NCBI RefSeq assembly: GCF_000376785.1
Contig: NZ_AQXX01000077.1
Coordinates: 1-36,883, forward strand
Reading direction: 5' to 3'
Origin: Hahella ganghwensis DSM 17046
Lineage (GTDB): Bacteria > Pseudomonadota > Gammaproteobacteria > Pseudomonadales > Oleiphilaceae
Length of the DNA: 36,883 nt
This document shows, in pieces, positions 1 through 7,727 of this stretch; position 1 is the first letter of the stretch; the number at the start of each line of letters is the position of its first letter. Both the position numbers and the translations under genes were made by a program. The notes below the pieces were generated by a model that made no database searches, had not been told where the DNA came from, and saw only the letters and a list, made by a program, of their open reading frames with translations.

Positions 1-103
1 TGTGCTACAACATCATAAGGCGAGAAGCATCGATTGCGGCGGTAAGCTTTGATCGAGCCCCGTCTGACATTCGCTTCAAACCAGTGTGTGATTATATTGC
101 TGT

Positions 104-1117
104 TCAGTTAATTGTGATGGCGGCTTCCAATCCGATATCTGGAACAGGTCGGCGCTTGTCAGAGTTAAGATCGGGAATTAGTAGTCTGTTTTTGGAGAGG
201 CGTCCGAGGCCTACGACACCTCGGACGGTTAAGATATCAAAGACCCGATATCCAGTAGATCGCAATGCTGCTCCTCTTAAGTGAACAGCATTGCGATCCT
301 GGTTAAGCTTTTCATGAAAACTTGCGAACATCCCCCCAGATCGCAGGGATTGTCTGACTTTGCCCAACACAGTGGGTAGGTCATGAGCGTAGTAGAGCAC
401 CATGGAGGCCCATACCAGGTCATAATCCTCTCCCAGGAAATCCCGGTTCATATCCCCTTCCAGTATTTCAATCCCGGGATGATCAGACACCTGACTTCTG
501 ATTAGCGAAGCGACTCTGGGCAAGTCGAAAATAACGGTTTGAATATCAGGATTGATAGACAGGATATCCAGCGCCAGTTGCTCTGATCCCGCACCCAGAT
601 CCAACATCCGGTTTACATCGGGCCAGTTCGTCAATGACATCAGCACCTCGACGACAATAGGATTCCTGACCGCCACATGAAAGGACCTCAGGCCGTCAAC
701 AACGTTGGACCAGAACTCGGGCTGCGTCATCGTAGCCCCTTGCTTTCCCTGATGCCCCTGAATCAGGAGATCTACAATCTCTGAACCCGTGACATGTTTG
801 ATCTTTCCCAAATGATTCAATAATCCGCACATGGACACATTCGAATCGGAAACCAGCAGGGACCGGTATGAGTCACTTATCTGGTAACGCTCCTGACGCT
901 TGCTGATGAAGCCGATCGACACCATGGCGTTCAGAAAAAGTTCTGTACTTTTCCTGATCAGCTGAAAACGCGAGGCAACCTCCTCTGCTGTGCGAGAAAT
1001 CTGCAGGTAATCAAACAGATTGAGTTTCATGCCGGCAGACAGGAGCTCCCATCGCAAAGGCGCCACCAGAGTGTCAAACAGGAAATATTGTGCTTCATTT
1101 CCGAAGCGAGTCTTCAT
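104..1117 (-). CDS. SAM-dependent methyltransferase, O-methyltransferase family 2-like
   Basis: Predicted cytosolic SAM-dependent methyltransferase of about 337 residues. The N-terminal ~100 residues look like the winged-helix dimerisation domain of family 2 O-methyltransferases (substrate-starvation type segments such as LFDYLQ and YRSLLVS). The Rossmann core follows, with the SAM motif MLDLGAGSEQLALDI near residue 180, the acidic end of beta-2 (VIFDLPRV) and LEGDMNRDF. The start is taken at the second ATG because AAAGG sits about 6 bases before it, whereas it directly touches the first ATG at 1123. It lies 11 bases downstream of the receptor gene and is almost certainly co-transcribed with it. 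As I recall, the PDTC cluster pairs a receptor (pdtK) with a methyltransferase (pdtL). S- or O-methylation of the thiocarboxylate product is therefore a reasonable inference, but the substrate is not visible from sequence. Confidence 0.85.
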   Translation of the reverse strand: MKTRFGNEAQYFLFDTLVAPLRWELLSAGMKLNLFDYLQISRTAEEVASRFQLIRKSTELFLNAMVSIGFISKRQERYQISDSYRSLLVSDSNVSMCGLLNHLGKIKHVTGSEIVDLLIQGHQGKQGATMTQPEFWSNVVDGLRSFHVAVRNPIVVEVLMSLTNWPDVNRMLDLGAGSEQLALDILSINPDIQTVIFDLPRVASLIRSQVSDHPGIEILEGDMNRDFLGEDYDLVWASMVLYYAHDLPTVLGKVRQSLRSGGMFASFHEKLNQDRNAVHLRGAALRSTGYRVFDILTVRGVVGLGRLSKNRLLIPDLNSDKRRPVPDIGLEAAITIN

Positions 1118-1128
1118 TTGCATCCTTT

Positions 1129-3210
1129 CTAGATCCGATATCCGATTAATAGAGAGAGAGTCCTGGGTTGAGAGTCTTCAACAACCGTGCCGGCGGGAGT
1201 GCCCACGGCACGACTGAAAATTTCCCGGTCCAGGATATTGGCCGCAGACAATGTGGCATACACACTGCCTCTGGAATACCTTGCCTCAACATCCACTGTT
1301 GAGTAGTCAGGCTGTTCCAGGGTATTTTGGGAATCAAAATAGAAGCTGTCGCTATAACGTGAAGATATCCTCAACAGCCAGTTGGGTGAAAATTGGTAAT
1401 TCAGGTTCACGGATGCGCTCAATTGAGGAGAATACGGCAGGTCATTGCCCCCAAGGTCATTCACTATCCATTGCCCGTTCTCCTCCCGACGGGTCTCAAA
1501 CTCGGTCAACTCAGCTTCCTGCCACCCCAGCACACCATTAAGGCTGAGTTTATCGGTCAGCGCCGCATCGATCCGGTATTCCAGGCCAAAAATTTCCGCC
1601 TTGCCGGCATTTGAAATTCTCTGTGTATTTCCAGGCAGAGGATCGACAACCTGCTTGTCCCTGATCAAGTTGTAAAAAAAGACCAACTCTCCAGCAATTT
1701 TCTGATGCCAGTATGTATCCTGAAGCCCTATCTCCAGCGAATAGCTGTCTTCAGCTCCAAAGACGAAAGTTTCAGCATCGGTAGCGGATGTATGGTTGTA
1801 TCCTCCCGGCTGGTACCCTTTTGAGATAGCGGCATAAATGATTGTCTCCGGTGCCGCCTGGTATATTGCCGACAGCTTCGGCAGAAACGCCGTGTAGTCC
1901 TGGACCTGTACATATTGGCCAGACAGAGCTCCGGTAATTATCTGATAACCCTTTTTCCTGACTTGTTCTATTCGAATCCCCGGAACCAGAGCAAAGCGAT
2001 CGCTGAAGGAGATGTCAGCCTCTCCAAATACTGCAGCGCCAGTTTGATCGATTCGGGTCTCCCGGTGGGCGCTTGCCATCCCGATGGTAAAATTGCTGTC
2101 GGTATCCTCCAGGTAGAAATAACTTCCTACCGACCAGTCAAGGTCACCATCAAGTGCGGTAGACAGCACCCTGAACTCTTGGGAAATCATCCTGTCTCGT
2201 AACAGAGACTCCGTGGCGGGGGTCACCATGGGGCCGGTATCCAGGTCCATGGTAAAATCCTGTTCGTATCTGGTGACACCTGTAATTGACACAAACTCAA
2301 CATCGTTGGCGCTGTGGTCTACCCTTAGAGAATGGATCGAGGTGGTTCTGCGATCCTCGGTTTGAGTATCGTAATTGACGACAAACCTCTCGGTGGCAAA
2401 CGGTCCATCAAGATATCTCATGTAGGCTCGCCCTCCCTGACTATCCTCCCAGTGACTGCGAAACTGGATATCGGTGTTGTCGCTAGGGTAGTACGACCAC
2501 CCACCCGAAAACGACGTTCTGTCCCGACGATTTTGCTGATTACCGGCATCCGCCAGGTTGTAATAGGCACTTTCACTATCTTCATGCCTTAATGCCAGAG
2601 AAAAGGACGCCGGGGTTTCTGAAACCGGACCGGACACCCCTCCTGTCAGTGCCTGGGTAGGCTCCCAATCACGACCTCCGTCTGCGATAAGATAGGAATA
2701 ACTTCCCCAGTGCATATTCTCAATAGATGGAAATGGAGAGCTCACGAGAACACGGCCCGCCTGGGCATTACGGCCCTGGGGGTCTCCCTTCGCGCCTGTG
2801 ACCACGTCAATTGTTTCTATATTCATCCAATATGGTGCCTGAGTTGCTCCAAGCGGCAGTGCTACATCATCCACCACATAGCCCACTGGATCCTGCAATC
2901 CTCCATCAACCGAGGTCATCCCTCTGATAACCACTCGTGTCTGAACAGAAGATTGCTCTACTGCAACGTTGGGAATTTGCTCTGTCACACTACTGATATT
3001 ATCAGCCTGTGGACCTTGTTGATTTGAGCGCTTGATTGATCTGTTAAAGAAAGAGGTCCTATGACCTGAAGAGGTGGAAGTCGCTTCAGTGGAGATCTCG
3101 TTTAACTGATATATTTGGGAGTCTTCCGACTCTGATCTTGTTACTGAGGCGTATCCCAACGATAGACTTGCTCCTGAGCAGATAAAAACAACCAATAACC
3201 GACACTTCAT
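1129..3210 (-). CDS. TonB-dependent outer-membrane receptor (metallophore uptake)
   Basis: About 693 residues, consistent with a plug plus 22-strand barrel. The start at the ATG at 3210 gives a Sec signal peptide (MKCRLL followed by a hydrophobic stretch ending near GYA); an upstream TTG at 3222 has no usable ribosome site. A TonB-box-like segment (YQLNEISTEA) follows. Next comes the plug, with ISSVTEQIPNVAV, RVVIRGM and YVVDDVALPLG, and IETIDVVTGAKGDPQGRN as the barrel-entry motif. The C-terminus has alternating aromatic beta-strands and ends LSLLIGYRI, lacking the usual terminal Phe. Known family role: energy-dependent import of ferric siderophores and similar chelates. Placed between the sulfur-incorporation operon and a methyltransferase, it is likely the receptor for the cluster's own product, like PdtK. 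It is divergently transcribed from the moeZ-like gene, so they probably share control. Confidence 0.9.
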   Translation of the reverse strand: MKCRLLVVFICSGASLSLGYASVTRSESEDSQIYQLNEISTEATSTSSGHRTSFFNRSIKRSNQQGPQADNISSVTEQIPNVAVEQSSVQTRVVIRGMTSVDGGLQDPVGYVVDDVALPLGATQAPYWMNIETIDVVTGAKGDPQGRNAQAGRVLVSSPFPSIENMHWGSYSYLIADGGRDWEPTQALTGGVSGPVSETPASFSLALRHEDSESAYYNLADAGNQQNRRDRTSFSGGWSYYPSDNTDIQFRSHWEDSQGGRAYMRYLDGPFATERFVVNYDTQTEDRRTTSIHSLRVDHSANDVEFVSITGVTRYEQDFTMDLDTGPMVTPATESLLRDRMISQEFRVLSTALDGDLDWSVGSYFYLEDTDSNFTIGMASAHRETRIDQTGAAVFGEADISFSDRFALVPGIRIEQVRKKGYQIITGALSGQYVQVQDYTAFLPKLSAIYQAAPETIIYAAISKGYQPGGYNHTSATDAETFVFGAEDSYSLEIGLQDTYWHQKIAGELVFFYNLIRDKQVVDPLPGNTQRISNAGKAEIFGLEYRIDAALTDKLSLNGVLGWQEAELTEFETRREENGQWIVNDLGGNDLPYSPQLSASVNLNYQFSPNWLLRISSRYSDSFYFDSQNTLEQPDYSTVDVEARYSRGSVYATLSAANILDREIFSRAVGTPAGTVVEDSQPRTLSLLIGYRI

Positions 3211-3523
3211 ACCTGCGGGCAATCCCTAAGACTTCGATGCACACTGTTCACCTGTTTTTCATTTCGTTGCCTGCTTCATATCAATAGACCTGCTTATAGG
3301 TTTTGTTAGAAACCGGAACACATTCTTACGCTCCCCCATACAATAGGTTGATCCGCTTCAGACTCCTATCAAAACAAGAACAAGCAGATATCAATCTGCG
3401 AGCACCACAGGAAACTATCGTCTGTTCGCCATATGACAGAATCGCGAACCTCTATTTATATCGCACAACGACAAAAAACGGTTTGATAGTCACGATTCGA
3501 TAGACACAGCAAAGGAATATGTG
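3211..3523. promoter_or_regulatory. Divergent regulatory region between receptor and sulfur-transfer operon
   Basis: No coding sequence is supported here. Visible elements are: a direct repeat CCTGCTT at 3270-3276 and 3289-3295 (19-base period); a short inverted repeat GCAGAT-atca-ATCTGC at 3384-3399; and a direct repeat GATAGTCAC/GATAGACAC at 3485-3493 and 3499-3507, just before the right-hand start. Direct repeats about two helical turns apart would suit an AraC-type activator such as the one encoded at 20 kb, but the assignment is a guess. No convincing Fur box was found here. Confidence 0.4.
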
Positions 3524-4693
3524 ATGACATTACCTCCTCTAGTCAGCCCAGACGCTGAACTCAGCAAGCAGGAGATGGAAAGGTACAGCCGCCATCTTCT
3601 TCTCCCTGATATAGGGCTGGACGGACAAAAACGACTGAAAAACAGCAAAGTACTGATCATTGGTGCTGGTGGACTCGGGTCTCCGGCGTTGCTATATCTG
3701 GCTGCCGCCGGCATTGGCACACTCGGCATTGTAGACTTTGATACAGTGGACGCCTCTAACCTTCAGCGTCAGGTAATCCATGGTCAGTCTGACGTTGGCC
3801 GCAAGAAACTCGATAGCGCCAGAGCCACGATTCAGGAAATCAATCCATTCGTTCATGTTGAAATGCATGAAGCGCGTCTCGATACCTCCAACGCACTTGA
3901 AATTATCTCCGGTTACGACCTTATTCTGGATGGCACCGATAACTTTGCTACCCGCTATCTGGTCAATGACGCCTGCGTTCTCGCCAAAAAGCCCTATGTC
4001 TGGGGATCAATTTTCCGGTTCGAAGGACAAGCCTCTGTATTCTGGGAGGATGCACCTGGTGATATAGGCCTCAATTATCGAGACCTCTACCCGGAGCCAC
4101 CACCTCCAGAGCACGCGCCATCCTGTTCTGAAGGAGGAGTTCTGGGTGTACTTTGCGCCGCCATTGGATCCATCATGGCGACCGAAGCCATTAAACTCCT
4201 GACCGGCATTGGCTCTCCTTTGCTCGGAAGGTTAATGGTCTATGATGCCCTGGACATGACCTATCGTGTTCTACCCATCCGACGCAATCCGGACCGGCAG
4301 CCCATTACTGAACTCAGTGATTACGAGTATTTTTGCGGCTTGACCAAACCTGCCACACCACAAAAAGATGTTCCCACCATCAGTCCACGGGAACTTCATG
4401 ACATCCGTCAATCAGGCCAGTCACATTTATTGATAGATGTCAGAGAGCAGAGAGAACGGGATATCTGCTGCATCGAAGGAGCCATTCATATACCCAAAAA
4501 TGACATCCTGGCCGGGCGCGGACTGGAGTCTCTGGATAAGAATTCGCTTATTATCTTGCATTGTAAAGCTGGAAGCCGGTCAAAACAGGCGCTAAATGCA
4601 CTGGAAGAACAGGGTTTCACCAATTTGCAGAATCTACATGGAGGCATTCTTGCCTGGATCAAAGAAGTGGATTCTGAGCTCCCAACCTATTAA
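3524..4693 (+). CDS. MoeZ-type sulfur-carrier adenylyltransferase/sulfurtransferase (ThiF domain + rhodanese)
   Basis: E1-like enzyme that adenylates the C-terminal Gly of a small sulfur carrier and converts it to a thiocarboxylate. Residues ~15-250 are a ThiF/MoeB domain: GAGGLGSPALLYLAAAGIG (ATP-binding), DFDTVDASNLQRQ and DGTDNFATRYLVND. The C-terminal ~110 residues are a rhodanese domain with active-site loop HCKAGSRS (Cys near residue 347). The MoeB zinc-ligand CxxC pairs are absent: the first is replaced by NYRDLYPEP and the second by RRNPDRQP, as in M. tuberculosis MoeZ. An ATG at 3524 is preceded by AAAGGAA at good spacing; a GTG at 3521 would add one residue. It is the first gene of moeZ-mec-thiS, with 30 bases to the JAMM gene. 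It corresponds to QbsC/PdtF-type enzymes of thiocarboxylate metallophore clusters. Confidence 0.93.
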   Translation: MTLPPLVSPDAELSKQEMERYSRHLLLPDIGLDGQKRLKNSKVLIIGAGGLGSPALLYLAAAGIGTLGIVDFDTVDASNLQRQVIHGQSDVGRKKLDSARATIQEINPFVHVEMHEARLDTSNALEIISGYDLILDGTDNFATRYLVNDACVLAKKPYVWGSIFRFEGQASVFWEDAPGDIGLNYRDLYPEPPPPEHAPSCSEGGVLGVLCAAIGSIMATEAIKLLTGIGSPLLGRLMVYDALDMTYRVLPIRRNPDRQPITELSDYEYFCGLTKPATPQKDVPTISPRELHDIRQSGQSHLLIDVREQRERDICCIEGAIHIPKNDILAGRGLESLDKNSLIILHCKAGSRSKQALNALEEQGFTNLQNLHGGILAWIKEVDSELPTY

Positions 4694-4723
4694 ACCCAAT
4701 GATGTCACCAGGAGTTTAATGCC

Positions 4724-5167
4724 ATGTTAACCATTTTGGATACTCATGTTGAAGCTATACTGGAGCAGGCATTTGCTGAACACCCCGTTGAAGCTTGTGG
4801 TTTGATTCTAGGAAAGAAAGGACAACGAACGCCGCATAGATTGGTGCCCATGGAAAACGCTGCCAGATCGGAGACTTTCTTCCAGTTTGACCCCAAGCAA
4901 CAATTCAAAGTATGGGAGGAAATGGATGACCAGGAGGAAGTCCCCATGGTTTTCTATCATTCCCATACCGGTTCGCGGGCTTTCCCCAGCAAAGAGGATA
5001 TTCATCATGCCTGGGATCCGGAAGCCCATTACGTGCTGGTGTCGACCGCCGAGGGCAGACCAGGCGAGATACGCAGTTACCGCATAATAAACGACAAAGC
5101 TATTGAAGAGACGATTCGAGTAATACATCAATCGAACGATGCACCAGGAGAAAATCATGCCGGTTAA
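4724..5167 (+). CDS. JAMM/MPN+ zinc metallopeptidase, Mec+ (CysO-cysteine peptidase) family
   Basis: 147-residue single-domain JAMM protease. The full metal motif HxHx7SxxD is visible as HSHTGSRAFPSKED, with His79, His81, Ser89 and Asp92. An upstream Glu in the HPVEACGLILG segment is the expected catalytic general base. Family knowledge: Mec+ releases cysteine from the CysO-Cys adduct, and QbsD trims the QbsE C-terminus. The carrier encoded next already ends in GG, so C-terminal trimming should not be needed here and adduct cleavage is more likely. RBS AGGAG lies about 9 bases before the ATG. It overlaps the carrier gene by 11 bases, implying translational coupling. PdtG-like by position and family. 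Confidence 0.92.
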   Translation: MLTILDTHVEAILEQAFAEHPVEACGLILGKKGQRTPHRLVPMENAARSETFFQFDPKQQFKVWEEMDDQEEVPMVFYHSHTGSRAFPSKEDIHHAWDPEAHYVLVSTAEGRPGEIRSYRIINDKAIEETIRVIHQSNDAPGENHAG

Positions 5168-5429
5168 AGTTAAGATTCCCACCATACTACGCACCCTGAC
5201 CGATGAACAAAAAGAGGTTGTTTCCGAGGGCGCAACCATCAGAGAAGTCATAGAAAGTCTGGAGTCGCAGTATCCGGGAATCAGGGAGCGCTTACTGAAA
5301 AACGATGAAGTTCATAAGTTCATGAACATCTACGTCAATGAAGACGACATTCGTTTCAAGGATCAGCTGGCCACGACGGTTCAGCAAAGCGATACTATTA
5401 CCATTCTACCGGCAGTTGCCGGGGGGTAA
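5157..5429 (+). CDS. ThiS/MoaD/CysO-type sulfur-carrier protein
   Basis: 90-residue ubiquitin-fold carrier ending in ILPAVAGG. The C-terminal GlyGly is the site of adenylation and thiocarboxylation. Diagnostic segments include MPVKVKIPTILR, IREVIESLESQYPGIRERL, NIYVNEDDIRF and SDTITILPAVAGG, closest to CysO/PdtH-like carriers. The ATG at 5157 is chosen because CAGGAG precedes it by 6 bases; an upstream in-frame ATG at 5139 has no such site and would add six residues. It overlaps the end of the JAMM gene. Role: sulfur donor for converting an activated acyl group to a thiocarboxylate, together with the ligase and CoA-transferase-like protein downstream. A role in cysteine synthesis, as for CysO, is an alternative, but no CysM-type gene is adjacent. 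Confidence 0.92.
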   Translation: MPVKVKIPTILRTLTDEQKEVVSEGATIREVIESLESQYPGIRERLLKNDEVHKFMNIYVNEDDIRFKDQLATTVQQSDTITILPAVAGG

Positions 5430-5490
5430 CCCTTGCCGCTGCTGAGCATGAAACCAGCAGTAATTACTGAACACAATCCACTCAATGTCC

Positions 5491-5549
5491 TGCCAGGATG
5501 ATCCTCCTGGCATCTCTGCAGAAGGCGATCGGTTACAACCTTTCGCCTT
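5491..5549 (+). terminator. Tandem dyads after the sulfur-carrier gene
   Basis: Two hairpins follow the thiS-like stop by about 60 bases: TGCCAGGA (5491-5498) with TCCTGGCA (5505-5512), and AAGGCGA (5522-5528) with TCGCCTT (5543-5549). The second is followed by a pyrimidine-rich TCTTCCC. They may partly terminate or process the first transcript before the 390-base gap to the CoA-transferase-like gene. There is no long T-run, so termination is uncertain. No gene is supported in 5430-5819. Confidence 0.4.
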
Positions 5550-5785
5550 TCTTCCCACCAGGCCACCTACATCAGTCAAACCATTCCAACACAGCAAACA
5601 TCGCATGTAAGGAACATGCCTTTTGTCTGCGCCACTTTTTGCACTGCATATCCGTGAACAGGCGACAACCCAAACGTTTCTCAAAGATCTTTAAGCCATC
5701 ATCAATCTATTTCTATGAATACCTATTCGGCAAATGACATTGTAACGATACTCAAATGAAAGCCTTTGTAAGTTTCCTCCATTAA

Positions 5786-5804
5786 GGTATCCGCAACGGA
5801 TACC
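5786..5804. promoter_or_regulatory. Perfect inverted repeat just upstream of the CoA-transferase-like gene
   Basis: GGTATCCG-CAA-CGGATACC is a perfect 8-bp dyad with a 3-base centre. It ends 15 bases before the ATG at 5820 and immediately before the likely ribosome site GGTGAG (5808-5813). It could be a repressor operator or an mRNA hairpin limiting translation. No regulator was matched to it. Confidence 0.5.
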
Positions 5805-5819
5805 AATGGTGAGTTAATT

Positions 5820-7727
5820 ATGGAAACGGATAGCTTTCTTGAAGGTTGCACAATCGTTGGCAACTTTAAAAAGGTTCCTGATCACCTGAGAACTGTGACA
5901 GATACGTTGCAGTTCCAATGTCAAGCATTAGGAATTCAAGTCGAGAACAATCTTGATATGGACGTGGGAGCGCACTTTCCCTTCCAGTTCATTTCTCCGG
6001 ATTCAAGCATTCAGGAGAATCAATTTTCATTCTGGTCAGATAACCCTTTAAGACAGGGCTCAGAAGCCGTCATCCAGGCTGCAACCGGGATGATGTCCGT
6101 ACACGGACGCTCTATCGGCGGTATCGCCCCACTGAATCTTCCCTATCTTTCCACCGCCTCGGCAGTCATCACGCTGCTGGGATGCCTGGCGACCGCTATC
6201 GGAAAGAAGCGAGGCTTAGACGTCAGCGGATTTCAGTCGTCAATGGTTTCAACAGGACTCCTGTGTGTAGGGCAATACCTTGCCGGTGCGACAGTTGAAG
6301 AAGGGGCGGAAAATATCCCTCCGGGCACACATGATCAGCCTCAGCGACCTCCTTTTCGTTCTGCGGATGGTGAAGTGTTTGAACTTGAAACACTCTCCCC
6401 AGAACCCTGGCGCCGGTTCTGGGCAGCTCTTGGCATCACTCAGGAGGATGCAGGACGAGGCTGGCAGTCATTTCTTCAGCGTTACGCTAAAGCCACCTCT
6501 GCGTTGCCTGAATCACTGATGACTGCGATTTCATCCCATAACTTCAAGAATATTGTATCTCTTGGTGAAGTTACGGGGGTTTCGGTATGCCGTCAGCGTA
6601 CACTGCAGGATCGCGCCTCTGACAAGGATATCCCGTTACTATTGACGCAGGGCCCCTGGCAACTTCAACCGGAATCAGACCACTCAGAAACTGCTTCCCG
6701 TATAGATTCCACAAAGCCAGTTCCTCAACTTCAATCGACCTCTGATCGTCAACGACCTTTAACGGGGTTCACGGTCATTGAATCCTGCCGGCGCATTCAG
6801 GGCCCCATTGCAGGTCACCTGCTCGCCCTGCTCGGCGCAAGAGTGATTCGTATCGAACCACCTGGCGGAGATCCACTAAGAGGCATGCCTCCTTTTGCAG
6901 GAGATTGCTCAGCACGGTTTGATGCCCTTAATCACCTGAAAGAAGTCAGGGAAATCGATATCAAGTCTCCGGAAGGGCGCGCGGAGGTGATGTCATTGGT
7001 GTCAGAGGCAGACGTTTTTATCCATAACTGGGCACCAGGCAAAGCTGAACAATTACAGCTGGATCACGAGCACCTTAAGTCAGTGAACCCGGATATCGTA
7101 TACACCTACGCCGGTGGCTGGGGAATCATGGATGGTGTTGTGCAATGTCCCGGCACTGACTTCACAGTACAGGCCTACTCTGGAGTGGCCGAGCTGATTT
7201 CCGGTAAAAAGGCAGATGGCGGCGGCACTCTGTTTACCGCTCTGGATGTTCTGGGCGGAATCATTGCGGCCCAGGGAAGTGTATTGGGTCTGTTCAGGAA
7301 GATTTTCCACCGCCAGGGCTGCCGTGTAGATACATCGCTACTGGGAGGTGCGGCACTACTTACTCACTCTCATCTTCAGGCAATTCGATCCCACAATCCC
7401 AGGAAGGACTCTATTCAGGTTTCGCTATTCCGCACCTGCAGGGGTCACCTGGCTTTAAGCCTGAATCAGCTAAAGGATTTGATCCCGCTCCTGGCTGAGC
7501 TTGCATTGACAGAACAGGACCTGGATCAATCCAACTTGAATCAAAAGCTGGAATCGGCGCTGCAGACCAGAACCGCACAAGAGTGGGTTCCAATCTTCGA
7601 AAAAATCGGCATTCCCTGCAGTGAAGTTGTGGAGTCTCTCAGTGAACTGCCGGAGCAGGAACGCTTCAAGTCTAACCTGGAACGCTTAACTTATTCACGT
7701 GTTGCTACGCCATGGAGGTTCGCATGA
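5820..7727 (+). CDS. Family III CoA-transferase-like protein (CaiB/BaiF), tandem with degenerate N-terminal half
   Basis: 635 residues, about one and a half times a normal CaiB protein. The C-terminal ~370 residues form a recognisable CaiB domain: LTGFTVIESCRRIQGPIAGHLL, GARVIRIEPPGGDPLRG, FIHNWAPGKAEQL, and the catalytic-Asp segment GTDFTVQAYSG (Asp447). The N-terminal ~290 residues look like a second CaiB copy lacking its first nucleotide-fold segment. In that copy the catalytic position reads GSEAVIQAATG, with Glu82 in place of Asp. In established thioacid cassettes (PtmU4 in thioplatensimycin; PdtI in PDTC, from memory) a type III CoA-transferase-like enzyme delivers sulfur from the carrier to an acyl thioester or adenylate, and that is the inferred role here. 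It overlaps the ligase gene by ATGA. Confidence 0.85.
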   Translation: METDSFLEGCTIVGNFKKVPDHLRTVTDTLQFQCQALGIQVENNLDMDVGAHFPFQFISPDSSIQENQFSFWSDNPLRQGSEAVIQAATGMMSVHGRSIGGIAPLNLPYLSTASAVITLLGCLATAIGKKRGLDVSGFQSSMVSTGLLCVGQYLAGATVEEGAENIPPGTHDQPQRPPFRSADGEVFELETLSPEPWRRFWAALGITQEDAGRGWQSFLQRYAKATSALPESLMTAISSHNFKNIVSLGEVTGVSVCRQRTLQDRASDKDIPLLLTQGPWQLQPESDHSETASRIDSTKPVPQLQSTSDRQRPLTGFTVIESCRRIQGPIAGHLLALLGARVIRIEPPGGDPLRGMPPFAGDCSARFDALNHLKEVREIDIKSPEGRAEVMSLVSEADVFIHNWAPGKAEQLQLDHEHLKSVNPDIVYTYAGGWGIMDGVVQCPGTDFTVQAYSGVAELISGKKADGGGTLFTALDVLGGIIAAQGSVLGLFRKIFHRQGCRVDTSLLGGAALLTHSHLQAIRSHNPRKDSIQVSLFRTCRGHLALSLNQLKDLIPLLAELALTEQDLDQSNLNQKLESALQTRTAQEWVPIFEKIGIPCSEVVESLSELPEQERFKSNLERLTYSRVATPWRFA

